DNA from: Methylococcus sp.
Lineage (GTDB): Bacteria; Pseudomonadota; Gammaproteobacteria; Methylococcales; Methylococcaceae
Length of the DNA: 64,000 nt
Assembly (NCBI GenBank): GCA_028688525.1
Contig: JAQTYA010000001.1
Span: forward strand, 1 to 64,000
Direction of reading: 5' to 3'
Shown: one piece after another, positions 43,807 to 51,191 of the stretch
How the letters are laid out: the number at the start of each line of letters is the position of its first letter
How positions within the stretch are numbered: the first letter of the stretch is position 1
Program-made: the position numbers and the translations under genes
The notes under the pieces: model-generated
Told to the model about the DNA's origin: nothing
Seen by the model: only the letters and a program-made list of their open reading frames with translations
Databases searched by the model: none

Positions 43807-44918
43807 CCTTGAACACGATCGAAGAAATTATCGAAGACATCCGCCAGGGGCGGATGGTCGTCATCATGGACGACGAGGACCGGGAAAACGAGGGCGATTT
43901 GGTGATGGCGGCCAGCTACGTGCGACCGGAAGACATCAACTTCATGGCGCGCTACGGCCGCGGCCTGATCTGCCTGACGCTGACCCGCGAGCGCTGCCAG
44001 CAGCTGCGGTTGCCGCTGATGGTGAACGAGAACCGCACGCCGCATTCGACCAATTTCACGGTATCGATCGAAGCTGCCAGCGGGGTGACCACAGGCATCT
44101 CGGCCAGCGATCGCGCCCGCACCATCCAGTGCGCGGTCACCGAGCAGGCCAAGCCCGAGGACCTGGTTCAGCCTGGCCACGTGTTCCCGCTCATGGCCCA
44201 GCCCGGCGGCGTGCTCAACCGCGCCGGCCATACCGAGGCGGGCTGCGATCTGGCGCGACTGGCCGGCACGGTACCGGCGGCGGTGATCGTAGAGATCCTC
44301 AACGAAGACGGCTCGATGGCGCGGCGCGCGGATCTGGAGCGCTTTGCCGAACTGCACGGTCTCAAGATCGGTACCATCGCCGATCTGATCCGCTACCGCA
44401 TGCAGAACGAGCAGACGGTGGAACGCATCTGCGAGTGCGATTTCCCGACCGAGTACGGCCGCTTCCGTTTGCATGCTTACCAGGACCGCCTGGACAACAA
44501 ACTCCACCTGGCGCTGACTCTCGGCGATATTTCCGGCGAAGAGCCGGTATTGGTCCGGGTCCACGGGCGCAACCTGCTGACCGATTTGTTCGGCGTGCGC
44601 CGGGGCGAGGTCGGCGTATCGCTGCGTGCGGCGATGCAGCGGATCGCCGACGAGGGGCGGGGCGTGCTGGTGGTGATCCGCAACGAGGAGGACGACCGCT
44701 GTCTGGTCGAGCGCATCCATCACTACCAGATGGAAGACCATGGCGTGGACATCGGCCACCGCGAGGAGCCCGGCGTGGACTGGCGCACTACGGGCACCGG
44801 CGCGCAGATTCTTGCCGACCTGGGGGTCCGGAAATTCCGGGTCCTGGGCGCTCATAAGAAATACCTGGGGCTTTCCGGCTATGGTCTGGAAGTCGTGGAC
44901 TATGTAACAACCGACTGA
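43803..44918 (+). CDS. ribBA: 3,4-dihydroxy-2-butanone 4-phosphate synthase with degenerate GTP cyclohydrolase II domain (RibBX-type)
   Basis: Residues about 1-205 are an intact DHBP synthase (RibB): [55 protein letters not shown]. They make the four-carbon unit of riboflavin from ribulose 5-phosphate. Residues about 208-371 have the RibA fold, with [33 protein letters not shown] and so on. They lack the three zinc cysteines of GTP cyclohydrolase II: the region that should read GECLTSLRC-like is [15 protein letters not shown] cyclohydrolase activity is therefore not expected, as in the RibBX hybrids of many proteobacteria, and a true RibA should be encoded elsewhere. It overlaps ribE by 4 bases. 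Confidence 0.93.
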   Translation: MTLNTIEEIIEDIRQGRMVVIMDDEDRENEGDLVMAASYVRPEDINFMARYGRGLICLTLTRERCQQLRLPLMVNENRTPHSTNFTVSIEAASGVTTGISASDRARTIQCAVTEQAKPEDLVQPGHVFPLMAQPGGVLNRAGHTEAGCDLARLAGTVPAAVIVEILNEDGSMARRADLERFAELHGLKIGTIADLIRYRMQNEQTVERICECDFPTEYGRFRLHAYQDRLDNKLHLALTLGDISGEEPVLVRVHGRNLLTDLFGVRRGEVGVSLRAAMQRIADEGRGVLVVIRNEEDDRCLVERIHHYQMEDHGVDIGHREEPGVDWRTTGTGAQILADLGVRKFRVLGAHKKYLGLSGYGLEVVDYVTTD

Positions 44919-44930
44919 TCGGGAACCGAA

Positions 44931-45410
44931 ATGGCTCATATCAAGACTTTCGAGGGCGGCATGAGCGCCGCCGGCATGCGCGTTTGCCTCGTGGCATCGC
45001 GTTTTAATAGTTTCATCGTGGATCATCTGGTCAGCGGCGCGATCGATATCCTGGTGCGTCACGGCGCTAGCCGGGAAGACATCCACATTGCGAAAACTCC
45101 GGGAGCTTACGAGCTGCCGCTGGCGGTCAAGAAAATCGCCGATTCCGGCCGCTACGACGCGATCATTGCGCTGGGCGCGGTGATCCGCGGGTCCACCCCG
45201 CACTTCGATTACGTTGCAGGCGAATGCGTCAAAGGTTTGGCGACGGTTTCCCTGCAGCACGGTCTGCCGGTCGCCTTCGGCGTGCTAACGGTGGATACCA
45301 TCGAGCAGGCGGTGGAACGGGCCGGCACCAAGGCCGGGAACAAGGGCGCCGAGGCGGCCTTGTCCGCGGTCGAAATGGTCAACCTGCTGCGCCAGCTGGA
45401 GGCCGAATGA
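44931..45410 (+). CDS. ribH: 6,7-dimethyl-8-ribityllumazine synthase
   Basis: Joins the ribityl-pyrimidine and the four-carbon unit to form the riboflavin precursor; usually assembles into capsids. The 159-residue product has [49 protein letters not shown] with the catalytic His, and [13 protein letters not shown]. It starts 12 bases after ribBX and its stop overlaps the nusB start. Confidence 0.97.
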   Translation: MAHIKTFEGGMSAAGMRVCLVASRFNSFIVDHLVSGAIDILVRHGASREDIHIAKTPGAYELPLAVKKIADSGRYDAIIALGAVIRGSTPHFDYVAGECVKGLATVSLQHGLPVAFGVLTVDTIEQAVERAGTKAGNKGAEAALSAVEMVNLLRQLEAE

Positions 45411-46003
45411 GCCTTGCGCGGACACTGGCGCGCCGGGCCGCCGTACAAGCCGTTTACCAATGGCAGCTGGCGCGCGACAGCTTGCCGGAAATCGAGCGGC
45501 AGTTCATCGAGGAACTGCAGCAAACCAAGTCGCTTTATCGTCGCCATACCGGCGGTTTCGAATTGAATCCGGCGGAACGGGACCTGCTCGAAGAGCTGCT
45601 GGAAAAATACGGCCGCTCGCTCGAGTTGGGTGAGGAGGAGGCCGAAGACGAGACGCTGGAGCAGCGGGCCAGCAAATGCCAGATTCCGGACGTGCAAGTC
45701 AGCTACTTCAAGGAGTTGCTGCACGGCGTCGCCGGCAATCTCGCCTCGCTGGACGCCGCGCTGGGCAAGTACATCGACCGGCCGGTCGAGGAGATCGACC
45801 CCGTAGAGCGTGCGATTTTGCGCATCGGCTGCTACGAATTTCTGCGCCGCCCGGAAACCCCGTACCGGGTCATCCTGAATGAGGCCATCAATCTCGCCAA
45901 AGAGTTTGGCGCGGCCCAGAGCTACCGCTACGTCAACGGTATCCTAGACAAGGTGGCGCACGAGTGCCGAGCGGCGGAAATGGCCGCCCGCCGACGCGGC
46001 TGA
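45407..46003 (+). CDS. nusB: Transcription antitermination factor NusB, with acidic insertion
   Basis: RNA-binding protein that with NusE/S10 forms the antitermination complex on boxA of rRNA leaders. The start is the ATG overlapping the ribH stop. The product has 198 residues, against the usual 130-165. The N-terminal [13 protein letters not shown] and the C-terminal [35 protein letters not shown] and [10 protein letters not shown] are typical. The extra length is a polar, strongly acidic stretch (about residues 40-95, with [15 protein letters not shown]) between the first and later helices. Its effect is unknown. thiL begins 14 bases downstream. Confidence 0.94.
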   Translation: MSLARTLARRAAVQAVYQWQLARDSLPEIERQFIEELQQTKSLYRRHTGGFELNPAERDLLEELLEKYGRSLELGEEEAEDETLEQRASKCQIPDVQVSYFKELLHGVAGNLASLDAALGKYIDRPVEEIDPVERAILRIGCYEFLRRPETPYRVILNEAINLAKEFGAAQSYRYVNGILDKVAHECRAAEMAARRRG

Positions 46004-46017
46004 GTCCTAGGCGCGCC

Positions 46018-46989
46018 ATGCAGGCTGCCGGCGAATTTGAGATCATCGGGCGGTACTTCGCCGGACAGCGAATCGCTCACCGGGAAACCGAGCTAGGCAT
46101 AGGCGACGACTGTGCGGTGCTGAAGTTTGTGGCCGAGACTAGGCTGGCGCTGACTACCGATACTCTGGTCGCCGGTGTGCATTTTTTTTCCGATGCCGAT
46201 CCCGAGCGGCTCGGTCACAAGGCGCTGGCGGTCAATCTGAGCGATCTCGCCGCGATGGGCGCCAGGCCGCAGTGGGCTTTGCTGGCATTGACCCTGCCCG
46301 AAAGCGACTCGGAATGGCTGTCCGCCTTCGCTCGGGGATTCTTCCGGTTAGCCGAGCGCTATGGGGTCCAGCTCATCGGCGGCGATACCACGCGCGGCCC
46401 CCTGGCCGTCACCGTGCAGGCTCTGGGCATGCTGGCAGGGAATACGGCGATAGCGCGCTCCGGCGCCCGTCCCGGCGACTCAGTTTATGTGACAGGAAGT
46501 CTCGGCTTGGCCGGACTGGGATTAAAGCTCAAACAGGGAACGGCAAAAGCCTGGGATCGAGCGGCGCTCGACAAGCTGGAAACGCCCGAGCCCCGGGTCG
46601 GCTTCGGCTTGCGCCTGCATGAATTCGCTACCGCCTGTATCGACATTTCGGACGGCTTGGCGGCGGATCTGGGGCATATTCTCGAACAGAGCGGGGTGGC
46701 GGCCGAGGTCGATTGCGAGCTGTTGCCGTTATCGCCCACCGTTCGCGGCTACCTTGCCGACACCGGCGACTGGGATCTGCCACTGAGCGCCGGCGACGAT
46801 TACGAGTTGTGCTTCACCGCTCCACCAGGAGCCGACCAAGCCATCCGGCGTGCTGCCGAGGCGACGGGCGTTCCGGTGAGCCGGATCGGTACGATCCTTC
46901 CCGGCTCCGGCCTCAGCCTGCAGCGCGCCGGCCGACCGTTCAGTCTGAGCCGTCCGGGCTATCTGCATTTTTCCGCCGGGGAGGCATGA
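46018..46989 (+). CDS. thiL: Thiamine-monophosphate kinase
   Basis: Phosphorylates thiamine monophosphate to the active diphosphate. The 323-residue product starts at the ATG at 46018; the frame is open upstream to 45964 inside nusB. Motifs are GIGDDCAVL, TTDTLVAGVHF, HKALAVNLSDLAAMGA, LIGGDTTRGP, DISDGLAADLGHI and LSAGDDYELCF, all as in the PurM-like ThiL family. Its stop overlaps the pgpA start (ATGA). Confidence 0.96.
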   Translation: MQAAGEFEIIGRYFAGQRIAHRETELGIGDDCAVLKFVAETRLALTTDTLVAGVHFFSDADPERLGHKALAVNLSDLAAMGARPQWALLALTLPESDSEWLSAFARGFFRLAERYGVQLIGGDTTRGPLAVTVQALGMLAGNTAIARSGARPGDSVYVTGSLGLAGLGLKLKQGTAKAWDRAALDKLETPEPRVGFGLRLHEFATACIDISDGLAADLGHILEQSGVAAEVDCELLPLSPTVRGYLADTGDWDLPLSAGDDYELCFTAPPGADQAIRRAAEATGVPVSRIGTILPGSGLSLQRAGRPFSLSRPGYLHFSAGEA

Positions 46990-47477
46990 GGATGGCAGAG
47001 CGCCGCATCGACAGTCGGGTGCTGAGCGATCCCTGGTGCCTGATCGCCGTGGGGTTCGGTTCCGGGCTGGCGCCCAAGGCGCCCGGCACCTTTGGAACCT
47101 TGGCCGCCATCCCGGTTTACCTCGCGTTTTCTTACTTGCCGCCGGCATTTTACACCGCGGGCGTCTTGCTGTTCTTCGCCCTGGGCGTGCCGGCCTGCGG
47201 GTGTTGCGGAAGGATTCTGGGCAAAACCGATCATTCGGCGATCGTGTGGGACGAGGTGGTCGGTTTTCTCGTCACCATGTGGGGCGTTGCGGCCTCATGG
47301 CAGAGCCTCCTGCTGGGCTTCGTCCTGTTCAGATTCTTCGACATCGTCAAGCCCTGGCCGATCCGCGTGATCGACCGCCGCACCCGCGGCGGCTGGGGCG
47401 TCATGCTGGACGACGTCGTCGCCGGCGCGTTTTCTGCCCTGATTTTGCACCTACTCGTCGTTTCACGGACGATTTGA
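46986..47477 (+). CDS. pgpA: Phosphatidylglycerophosphatase A
   Basis: Dephosphorylates phosphatidylglycerophosphate to phosphatidylglycerol in the inner membrane. The 163-residue product starts at the ATG overlapping the thiL stop, with GGGGAGG upstream. Motifs are GFGSGLAPKAPGTFGTL, DHSAIVWDEVVGF and FRFFDIVKPWPIRVIDRR...GGWGVMLDDVVAG, with three or four hydrophobic helices. It ends the operon that starts with glyA. Confidence 0.95.
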   Translation: MRMAERRIDSRVLSDPWCLIAVGFGSGLAPKAPGTFGTLAAIPVYLAFSYLPPAFYTAGVLLFFALGVPACGCCGRILGKTDHSAIVWDEVVGFLVTMWGVAASWQSLLLGFVLFRFFDIVKPWPIRVIDRRTRGGWGVMLDDVVAGAFSALILHLLVVSRTI

Positions 47478-47831
47478 GGCTGGCGGACTGCCGTTCTCGG
47501 GTCGACCATCGCTATCCCTGCCGTGCCATGGTGCCTTTCTTCATGAAACCTATTCGGAACCGAATGGTCCCGTAGTCGAGAGCGGCTGCGCAGAGGCCGT
47601 TCGGTTTGCCGCGCCGCGGTACGACGGTTAAAGTGCCAAGAACCGGAATCATGGGTAGATGATTCGGGACAATTGGTAGACCGGATATGGATGGGCAGGT
47701 AGGGGATTTGACTCAATTCGGTATCGGGGAGTAAGTTATTTGCCACAGGCGTATACCGGGTCGCCCGGCGTGCGTCTCTAAGGCTGTCAGAGCCGGCCCG
47801 ACAACAACTCATCTAAAGGGGTAACCACGCC
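47478..47831. other. Non-coding gap after pgpA
   Basis: No supportable gene is seen. A small imperfect hairpin (GAATCAT/ATGATTC, about 47649-47670) lies in the middle. TTGACT at 47708 with TAAGTT at 47732 (18-base spacing) is a possible weak promoter for the small zinc-ribbon gene that follows. There is no convincing terminator for the preceding operon. Confidence 0.4.
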
Positions 47832-48140
47832 ATGTCTAGACGCATTACTAAGGATTGCGACGACAAATCTGCAGGCATCCGTTTTCATATCAGCTCCGCG
47901 CGCATGTCGATGAACAAAATGAGCTTCGTCGCGTTTCAGCGCTTTTTGGACGATATGGAGCGGTCGATGTACCGGTGTTCGGAATGCGACTGGCGTGGGC
48001 GGGGTAGGGATCTCGTTCCCATGGAGCAGGACTCGAGCGACAGCTATGCCATCGGCTCGGACGCCGAAACCTGGTATGCCTGTCCAAACTGCGAATGCGA
48101 AATCGGCGTTGAAACGCCTCTTATGCGGCCTGCCGACTAG
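47832..48140 (+). CDS. Small protein with paired CxxC motifs (putative zinc ribbon)
   Basis: The 102-residue product starts at the ATG at 47832, with AAGGGG about 10 bases upstream. It has two CxxC pairs, YRCSECDW and YACPNCECE, about 35 residues apart, consistent with one four-Cys zinc ribbon. The N-terminal 45 residues are basic and Met-rich (SARMSMNKMSF). No signal peptide, so probably cytosolic. The family is not recognised; nucleic-acid or protein binding is a guess. It is isolated between two long gaps. Confidence 0.6.
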   Translation: MSRRITKDCDDKSAGIRFHISSARMSMNKMSFVAFQRFLDDMERSMYRCSECDWRGRGRDLVPMEQDSSDSYAIGSDAETWYACPNCECEIGVETPLMRPAD

Positions 48141-48462
48141 GCTGCGACTGCGGGGGGCCTGTGCCGTTCTCCACGGCTTTGGCGTCCCGCCTTGTCTACC
48201 GCTTCGTTTTCTTCTTGCGCACACCGCTTGCCCGTGGGCTGTGTCCGGCACGTCTTCTCCTGTTGTGTTAAATCACACAAGACAACTTCCCCGATGGTTG
48301 AGGATGGTTGTGAGGCATCAGGTAATTCAAAGGGATATATCTTCAATGCGGCGCGGCTTGAAGTTTGCATCATCGGCGGGCCGGAGCACCCTCCGGCAAT
48401 AGCGAATCTTGTGATCCCAAGGCGCTTAATTCCTGAGAATGAAAATAATGAGGCATAAAAAG
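48141..48462. other. Gap between small genes, with one palindromic site
   Basis: I see no supportable gene here. An 88-codon open frame (48192-48458) has no ribosome site or recognisable product. The only structured element is the inverted repeat at 48263-48280, annotated separately. GC is lower than in the flanking operons. Confidence 0.4.
48263..48280. promoter_or_regulatory. Inverted repeat TTGTGT-N6-ACACAA, possible operator
   Basis: TTGTGT and ACACAA are perfect 6-base arms separated by TAAATC, about 180 bases upstream of the small secreted-protein gene. The pattern has some likeness to CRP/FNR-type sites, but the half-site spacing (14 bases for TGTG-to-CACA) is shorter than the CRP consensus, so no regulator is assigned. 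Confidence 0.35.
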
Positions 48463-48870
48463 ATGATGAAGAAGCTGCTGCTTGTCGCCGTACCCGCCGT
48501 ATTGTTCAGCACGCAACTCCAGGCTGGTTGCAAAACCAGTGACTTGCAGGGCAACTGGGTGTTCTATCAAGCCGGGATGAGCCAGATGGAAGGCTTCCAC
48601 ACTGGGCGCTGTGACGTCACTTTTACCAACAAAGGCAGAGACTCGTCGGCCGACTGCGAGATGAATATGATGGATGGGTCCGTAATGAATTTTAAAATGA
48701 CGGGGACCGCAGTCATAGATCCAACATTTTGTCGATTCACAATCGAGTTCGCATTCACTGGCGGCACGGCGACTTGGGATGCCCAGCTTAATAAGAATAA
48801 AAACTCCTTCAGCGGGGACTGGAAAAACAGCTGGGGAACGATTGGAACTACAAATGGTGTTAAGCGTTAA
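48463..48870 (+). CDS. Small secreted protein of unknown function
   Basis: The 135-residue product is taken from the ATG at 48463, which has GAGG 9 bases upstream; in-frame ATGs at 48439 and 48448 are less well placed. The signal peptide (MMKKLLLVAVPAVLFSTQLQA) is followed directly by GC, so it could be a secreted protein or a weak lipobox. The mature part has four Cys (AGCKTS, GRCDVT, ADCEMN, TFCRFT) and a beta-rich pattern (GNWVFYQAG, NFKMTGTAVI, NKNSFSGDWKNSWG) resembling small lipocalin-like or META-like barrels. Base composition is clearly less GC-rich than the housekeeping genes. No family is assigned. Confidence 0.65.
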   Translation: MMKKLLLVAVPAVLFSTQLQAGCKTSDLQGNWVFYQAGMSQMEGFHTGRCDVTFTNKGRDSSADCEMNMMDGSVMNFKMTGTAVIDPTFCRFTIEFAFTGGTATWDAQLNKNKNSFSGDWKNSWGTIGTTNGVKR

Positions 48871-48975
48871 GACCGGTTTCTACCTCGCAGCGAATTCGAA
48901 CTGGAAGATCGGTTGACATTCCGGTTCGAGGTGGATTCTTGATCCAGTAGCTATTTGGAGGGTGGTCTTTCCACG

Positions 48976-49001
48976 GGCGGCCTTGATTTAGAGAGGCCGC
49001 C
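48976..49001. terminator. Hairpin between convergent genes
   Basis: GGCGGCC (48976-48982) and GGCCGCC (48995-49001) form a 7-bp GC stem with a 12-base loop, followed on the plus strand by ACAATTTTCC. It lies between the small secreted-protein gene and the convergent GGDEF/EAL gene and may terminate either. Confidence 0.5.
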
Positions 49002-49043
49002 ACAATTTTCCAATGCGAATCCCATGGAAGGGGTTTAGTTCCA

Positions 49044-50966
49044 TTAACGCAGCTTATCGCTGTGAGTGATAAGCCCGGCGATTTCTTTAGCCGGCAAAGG
49101 TTTTGCGATCAGGTAGCCTTGAATCGCATCGCATCCGGCTTCTTGCAGAAAGTTTTTCTGCGCTACGGTTTCGACGCCTTCGGCGACGATTTTGAGCCCC
49201 AAACTGTGTCCTAGCGCGATGATCCCGTCGCAAATTTTAGCGTCGCCTTCGTCAGTTTCGATGTCCTTGACGAACGAGCGGTCTATTTTCAGGCACTGGA
49301 TCGGCAGTAGCTTGAGCCGGCCCAGAGAGGAATAACCGGTACCGAAATCGTCGATGGAAAGGGTGATGCCGTAATCTCGGAGCGATTTCAGCAGGGCCTG
49401 GACCTGACCCAGATTTTCCATGAGGGCAGACTCGGTGATCTCGAGCTCTAGATCGGAACCGGACAAGCCATGGCGTTTGACGATCGCGTCCAAGGCGTCG
49501 CAAAACGTTTCGTCCTGCAACTGCATGACTGAGACGTTGACGGCCATGCGTAAGCCGTCGATGCCGCCGTCGCGCCAAGTCCGCAGCTGTAGGCAGGCCT
49601 GATCGAGTACCCATAAGCCCAAGGGCAAGATGAGTTTCGTTTCTTCCGCTACGGGGATGAACCTGTCTGGGGTGATTTGGCCGAGTGCCGGATGGTGCCA
49701 GCGCAGCAAAGCTTCGACGCTGCAGATCGCACCTGTGGCCATATCGATTTGGGGCTGGTAGAGGAGCTTGAATCCTCCGTGCTTCAGCGATTCCCGCAGG
49801 CCGTTTTCGATCTCGACGCGTTCCCGCACGCCGGCGTTGATGGCGTGGCTGAATAGTTGGTAGGTATTGCGTCCTCGTGACTTCGCGTGATACATCGCGG
49901 CGTCAGCGTGCTTCATCAAAGCTTCCGCGCTACGGCCGTGCGTGGGAAAAACCGCAATGCCGATGCTGGCGCAGGAATGAAGCTGATAATCTTCAACGCG
50001 GTAGGGCCGGCAGAGGTTTTCGAGCAGGAGCTCGGCCGTCGCTGCCGCTACGGTGCCTATATCCTCGCCCTCCATGACAATGATGAACTCGTCGCCGCCG
50101 AGGCGCCCGACGACATGATTGCCGTGCACGTTTTCTGTCAGCCTGCGGGCGACCTGTTCCAACAATGCGTCGCCGATGCGATGGCCGAGGGTGTCGTTGA
50201 TCCGCTTGAAGTTGTCCAGGTCGATGAACATCACTGCGACCTGTTTTTGGTCGCGGTGCGCGAATTTGACCGCTTCTTCCAGGCGTCCGTGCAGGAAAAT
50301 TCTGTTGGGCAAGCTGGTTAGCGGATCGTGGTGTGCCAAGTGCTTGATTCTGTCTTCAGCTTCCCGGCGTTGGGTGATATCGCGAAACGCCCCGTGGACA
50401 TAGTGGCGTCCGTCTATTTCGAAGGCGCTCCCGCTGACCTCAACCGGGACGAGGCTTCCGTCGGCGCGTTTCAGCTGCAGTTCGATGGTGCCGGATTCCC
50501 CATCCAGCATGCGGCTGATGAAATCGGCTTCATGCGATCGCGCGTCTTGCGGGGTGTCGTATAGGTTGCTCAGGTGGCGGCCGAGGATGCTGTTGCGAGG
50601 CATATCGAGCAAAATCTCGGCTTGTCGGTTGCAGTCCACCAAGGTACCGGTTTCGGTATCGGTGACGAGAATGGCGTCGCTAGCGACTTCGATCAGAGTG
50701 CGGTAGCGCCGTTCGCTGGCGCGCAGCGTGAGGTTTTTGGCGATTTCTTCCTGGCGGCTCCGTTCCAGGTCCACCATCTTCATGATACCGGCAACCATGA
50801 TGCCGGAAACCAACAACGCGGCCACCATGCCAGTAGCGAGGTAGTCGTAGGTGACCTCCCCTTTGAGGAGTAAATCCATGGCCACGGTGATGACTTCCGA
50901 CATCACTACGGAGGCTATGATCCCGGCAAGCCAAAGATATTTTCCGAGCAATATGATCAACGTCAC
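49044..50966 (-). CDS. Membrane-anchored PAS-GGDEF-EAL protein
   Basis: The 640-residue product begins at a GTG (50966); an in-frame stop lies 27 codons or fewer upstream, so no longer start is possible. Two membrane helices (about 5-30 and 42-64) form a small N-terminal sensor without a large periplasmic loop. A PAS domain (about 85-205), GGDEF (about 218-375; RLGGDEF intact) and EAL (about 390-630) follow. EAL motifs are VEALLRW, LEITESAL, IDDFGTGYSSLGRL, LKIDRSFV and AEGVETVAQ, apparently complete. The protein could make or degrade c-di-GMP. Its start overlaps the stop of a short upstream open frame (GTGA). Confidence 0.93.
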   Translation of the reverse strand: MTLIILLGKYLWLAGIIASVVMSEVITVAMDLLLKGEVTYDYLATGMVAALLVSGIMVAGIMKMVDLERSRQEEIAKNLTLRASERRYRTLIEVASDAILVTDTETGTLVDCNRQAEILLDMPRNSILGRHLSNLYDTPQDARSHEADFISRMLDGESGTIELQLKRADGSLVPVEVSGSAFEIDGRHYVHGAFRDITQRREAEDRIKHLAHHDPLTSLPNRIFLHGRLEEAVKFAHRDQKQVAVMFIDLDNFKRINDTLGHRIGDALLEQVARRLTENVHGNHVVGRLGGDEFIIVMEGEDIGTVAAATAELLLENLCRPYRVEDYQLHSCASIGIAVFPTHGRSAEALMKHADAAMYHAKSRGRNTYQLFSHAINAGVRERVEIENGLRESLKHGGFKLLYQPQIDMATGAICSVEALLRWHHPALGQITPDRFIPVAEETKLILPLGLWVLDQACLQLRTWRDGGIDGLRMAVNVSVMQLQDETFCDALDAIVKRHGLSGSDLELEITESALMENLGQVQALLKSLRDYGITLSIDDFGTGYSSLGRLKLLPIQCLKIDRSFVKDIETDEGDAKICDGIIALGHSLGLKIVAEGVETVAQKNFLQEAGCDAIQGYLIAKPLPAKEIAGLITHSDKLR

Positions 50967-51163
50967 CCTGGGCCCCCAATGAGATTCGGGCTCTCAAGCC
51001 CCTGCTCCGCAATGTATTTGCCGGTTGGCACCGCCAGCCGTGCCAAGCAGGGTCTTATTGTAGCTTCATCCAGGCTTGTGTCGATTCCCGTTGCCGGTGC
51101 TTTCGGGCGGCCGCTGACGTATACGCCCCCCATTCGAAGGAACTTCCAGCCCCCCTTTTTCAT
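50963..51163 (-). CDS. Doubtful 66-codon open frame upstream of the GGDEF/EAL gene
   Basis: An ATG in the loop of the 51142-51176 hairpin opens a 66-codon frame that ends in TGA overlapping the GTG of the GGDEF/EAL gene. The peptide starts MKKGGWKFL, is basic and has no recognisable domain or signal. There is no clear ribosome site. The overlap pattern resembles the coupled starts elsewhere in the window, but the frame could equally be chance or a leader region. Confidence 0.25.
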   Translation of the reverse strand: MKKGGWKFLRMGGVYVSGRPKAPATGIDTSLDEATIRPCLARLAVPTGKYIAEQGLESPNLIGGPG

Positions 51164-51176
51164 GGGGGCTGGAAGT
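51142..51176. terminator. Long perfect hairpin just downstream of the polyketide synthase gene
   Basis: ACTTCCAGCCCCC (51142-51154) and GGGGGCTGGAAGT (51164-51176) form a perfect 13-bp stem with a 9-base loop, 16 bases beyond the polyketide synthase stop codon. No T run follows on the minus strand, so termination would rely on the very stable stem; it could also protect the mRNA 3' end. Confidence 0.55.
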
Positions 51177-51191
51177 CGTTGCCGGGAGTCG

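Noticed and set aside
48192..48458. 88-codon open frame before the small secreted protein
   Set aside because: No ribosome site, mixed unlikely composition, and it overlaps the palindrome and the probable control region of the next gene.
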